A DNA stretch of 64,000 nt from JBBSJZ01 sp041739875 (GTDB lineage: Bacteria; Planctomycetota; Planctomycetia; Pirellulales; Pirellulaceae), in NCBI GenBank assembly GCA_041739875.1, contig JBGSNA010000232.1, positions 62,001 to 126,000 on the forward strand, written 5' to 3'. Numbering within the stretch: the first letter of the stretch is position 1; each line of letters opens with the position of its first letter. Both the position numbers and the translations under genes were made by a program. The notes beneath the pieces are model-generated. The model was given only the letters and a program-made list of their open reading frames with translations, ran no database searches and was not told the DNA's origin. Shown in pieces: positions 61,912 through 64,000 of the stretch.

Positions 61912-64000
61912 ATGAACGACAAACCATCAACCTATAGTGTTTACAATGATGATCTCGACCCGCAGCTTGAAGCGGCAGTCTGGGCTGTACTCAGCGAACC
62001 CTTGCCTGCTGACGCAATCCAACGCGTTAAAACACAGGCGCTAACTGTAGCTGACGAGCAACCACAGAGCCTTCGTCTTTCCAATGGAGTCGCACGGTCT
62101 CAACCCCGACATGCCCGGAGATGGGCGATTGCAGGAATCGCAATCGCTGCTTCGCTTTTGGCAATCGTGGTTCCGGCTCTTTTCAGAACGGACAGTCTCT
62201 TTGCACAGGTGGCCGAGCGTTTGGAGAGTTTGAAGACGTTGATATGTCGTATTCAGTTTGTTGATGAAAATGCTTTGACCGATGTCGATGGTACGAACGG
62301 AAAGAAGCTCACTTATCTTGCTCCGTCACACTTTCGACTTCATGACGAGCAGATCGGGCGGACCGAGATCATTAACAGTGATACTGGTGATTACTTGGTG
62401 CTTCACGACGGATCGATGGAGGCGATGCGAATGACAGGGCGAGTTGCGGAATTAATTTCCAACGATACACCGGTTAAACTCGTCGATGCGGTTCGCAAGC
62501 ACTTTAATGTCGATCGAAAGCAACGAGACAATGTAGAGGAGCTTGGCCTACGTAGAATCGACGGTGAACGAGCAATCGGGTTGCGATCGGAGATTGACGG
62601 CGAAATTGTCGAAGCTTGGTTCGATCCAAAATCTTTGCTTCCAGTTCAGATACGGGTGCGCTTTGCGATTCCTAGCCACTTCGCTGGCGGTCAAGACGTG
62701 TCGATGTGGAAAGTGATGTCGGATTTCGAGTTTGATGTACCTGTGGAGGAAGCTTTGTTTTCTACCTCGCTGCCAGAAGGATATACAAACTTTGCATTCG
62801 ACATGCCTAAACCTGACACCAGTGCCATAACCGTCGATGATTTGGTAAAGATGTTGCGACGGTGTGCCGAAGTGAACGACTCACAGTTTCCTACATCACT
62901 GGCAGCAAATGATGACAATGGGACACCTTTGGGAATTCAATCTAAATTCGCGACCAAGCTCGAACAAGCGTTAGCTGGAGAGGGCGACTCTCGAATACAG
63001 GCATGGAAGACGTTCAATGAGTTTTCTTCAACGGTCGCTCGCGGCACAGGGTTCTTGTTCTCGCTGAACGAAGGCAACCGGTTACACTACTTTGGCGGCG
63101 CTCGACTCAACGAAGTCGATCGTCCCATACTTTGGTACTCGCCCAACGGAGACAACGAGTTCAAGATTGTCTACGCTGACCTAACGATTAGAGACGCAGA
63201 CTTGAATTCACTTCCGCCTGAGCCAACTCCTCCTTCGACTGGAGAAAACAATCGCGATGTCCGCAGCGTTCGCGTTAGCACTCCTCGATTCGAGCTGCCA
63301 CGATCAGCAATTGTTGACTACGACGAGTTAGAAACGATACGTAAGCAAGGCAAGCAAAAAGATGTGCAATATCTGACGCTTGGTTTGATGGCAGAGCTCA
63401 TTGAGTCACCAGTGACTTTCCAACCTGGTGAGCCGATTGTTCAGAAGGTCGTGCCTGATGGATGGAAACCAGATCGTCCGCAGGACTCAAATCGCCTTGC
63501 CTTTCTGAGTGAGTTTACGAATCTGAAAGGGCTTGATCTAGCGAACTTGTACTTAACGCAGAAAGACTTAGACAGCGTAGCTCAATGCAAGACGTTGCAG
63601 CGACTTTCCCTCGGCGGTGTTCGTATGATGGAAGAGGATTCACGACGGCTCAGCGGAAATGATCTACAGAAATTGGCTGGACTATCGCAACTTGAATCGC
63701 TGGACCTAAGTCAAGCCAACTTTGCCGGTGGGCTTCAGCAACTCGCAAGTTTGCCGAAGTTGCATACGCTGTTCCTGAGTTCTTTTGAAAACTTGAACGA
63801 TGCTACGATTGCTGAGTTATCTGTTCTGCCACAACTCGAGACACTCGTATTGGCGCCCGTTTACTCGACGAACCCCAAAACGACTGTAACCGACGCTGGT
63901 CTGGAAAGTATGAAACGGCTCCCCGCGCTGAAGACCCTTTACGTCGGTTACCATGGCAAGTTCACGTTACCAGTTGATCGATTGCGTGAGTTGCTTCCAA
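61912..64000 (+). CDS. Membrane-anchored LRR protein, putative anti-sigma/sensor (3' end outside window)
   Basis: A frame of at least 696 codons, open to the window end, starting at ATG 61912, one base after the sigma factor stop. Residues 1-70 are cytosolic, with LDPQLEAAVWAVLSEPLPAD. This resembles the anti-sigma-like N-termini seen beside planctomycete ECF factors but lacks an obvious HxxxCxxC zinc motif. One membrane helix follows (71-91, WAIAGIAIAASLLAIVVPAL). The outer part has a region like outer-membrane lipoprotein-sorting (LolA/RseB-like) folds (FAQVAERLESLKTL...LVLHDGSMEAMRM) to about 290. An unassigned segment and at least four leucine-rich repeats (about 535-696: NLKGLDLANLYLT; QLESLDLSQANF; QLETLVLAPVY; ALKTLYVGYHG) follow. 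It may sense an extracytoplasmic signal and control the sigma factor. Confidence 0.75.
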   Translation, partial: MNDKPSTYSVYNDDLDPQLEAAVWAVLSEPLPADAIQRVKTQALTVADEQPQSLRLSNGVARSQPRHARRWAIAGIAIAASLLAIVVPALFRTDSLFAQVAERLESLKTLICRIQFVDENALTDVDGTNGKKLTYLAPSHFRLHDEQIGRTEIINSDTGDYLVLHDGSMEAMRMTGRVAELISNDTPVKLVDAVRKHFNVDRKQRDNVEELGLRRIDGERAIGLRSEIDGEIVEAWFDPKSLLPVQIRVRFAIPSHFAGGQDVSMWKVMSDFEFDVPVEEALFSTSLPEGYTNFAFDMPKPDTSAITVDDLVKMLRRCAEVNDSQFPTSLAANDDNGTPLGIQSKFATKLEQALAGEGDSRIQAWKTFNEFSSTVARGTGFLFSLNEGNRLHYFGGARLNEVDRPILWYSPNGDNEFKIVYADLTIRDADLNSLPPEPTPPSTGENNRDVRSVRVSTPRFELPRSAIVDYDELETIRKQGKQKDVQYLTLGLMAELIESPVTFQPGEPIVQKVVPDGWKPDRPQDSNRLAFLSEFTNLKGLDLANLYLTQKDLDSVAQCKTLQRLSLGGVRMMEEDSRRLSGNDLQKLAGLSQLESLDLSQANFAGGLQQLASLPKLHTLFLSSFENLNDATIAELSVLPQLETLVLAPVYSTNPKTTVTDAGLESMKRLPALKTLYVGYHGKFTLPVDRLRELLP

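Noticed and set aside
1..64000. tRNA, rRNA or CRISPR array
   Set aside because: No cloverleaf, no conserved rRNA core and no regularly spaced direct repeats with unique spacers were found by reading. Small RNAs cannot be excluded without computation.

Overview
This window looks like a chromosomal segment from a planctomycete of the Pirellulaceae / Rhodopirellula type. The assignment rests on gene content. There are three secreted formylglycine sulfatases, two PSCyt1-DUF1549-DUF1553 proteins each paired with a Tat-exported DUF1501 protein, and a DUF1559 pilin-like protein with a small lipoprotein. A large CRTAC/UnbV-type lipoprotein, PQQ-type propellers, DUF1080, ThuA, DUF1573 and an ECF sigma factor next to a leucine-rich-repeat membrane protein complete the picture. 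No rRNA, tRNA, CRISPR array, prophage or recognisable defence locus was seen.

Layout. 1-2.9 kb: the 3' part of an S9 peptidase, an AAA ATPase overlapped by a 38-codon ORF, and a small hypothetical gene. 2.9-7.7 kb: a sulfatase, an exported Ntn amidase, an approximately 800-base gene-free stretch filled with inverted repeats, and an SDR reductase. 7.8-8.8 kb: the decayed remains of an ethylene-receptor-like sensor kinase. 8.9-10.7 kb: a glycosyltransferase and methionine aminopeptidase in one unit. 10.9-17.1 kb: a type II secretion / type IV pilus-like set made of a secretin-N-repeat protein without a secretin barrel, a GspE ATPase and a GspF membrane protein. 17.2-22.4 kb (minus strand): a voltage-sensor-like membrane protein coupled to a PQQ propeller, then a sulfatase coupled to a nucleoside-permease-type transporter. 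22.7-27.4 kb: a giant CRTAC/UnbV lipoprotein, divergent from a small lipoprotein and the DUF1559 protein, closed by a strong terminator. 27.6-37.2 kb: two tandem PSD1-DUF1501 pairs.

37.3-42 kb: a diguanylate cyclase, an FKBP isomerase, a class V aminotransferase, ThuA and an SGNH hydrolase. 42.1-51.2 kb: a co-directional run of ABC exporter, lipid-carrier sugar-phosphate transferase, O-antigen-ligase-like protein, DUF1573 protein and a metallophosphatase/tetrahaem fusion. 51.5-59.7 kb: a degradative island with a sulfatase, DUF1080, an esterase and a propeller on one strand, and a serine hydrolase and sialate O-acetylesterase on the other. 59.9-61.2 kb: a truncated membrane-protein gene abutting an internally deleted ISKra4-like element with perfect 22-bp inverted ends. 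61.4-64 kb: an ECF sigma factor and its LRR membrane partner, which runs off the end.

The catabolic genes fit degradation of sulfated, acetylated polysaccharides at the cell surface and in the enlarged planctomycetal periplasm. The items most worth a second look are the ethylene-receptor relic, the pore-less voltage-sensor protein, the secretin-less secretion operon, the ISKra4 deletion derivative, the sigma/LRR pair, and the recurrence of short in-frame tandem duplications in otherwise ordinary genes.
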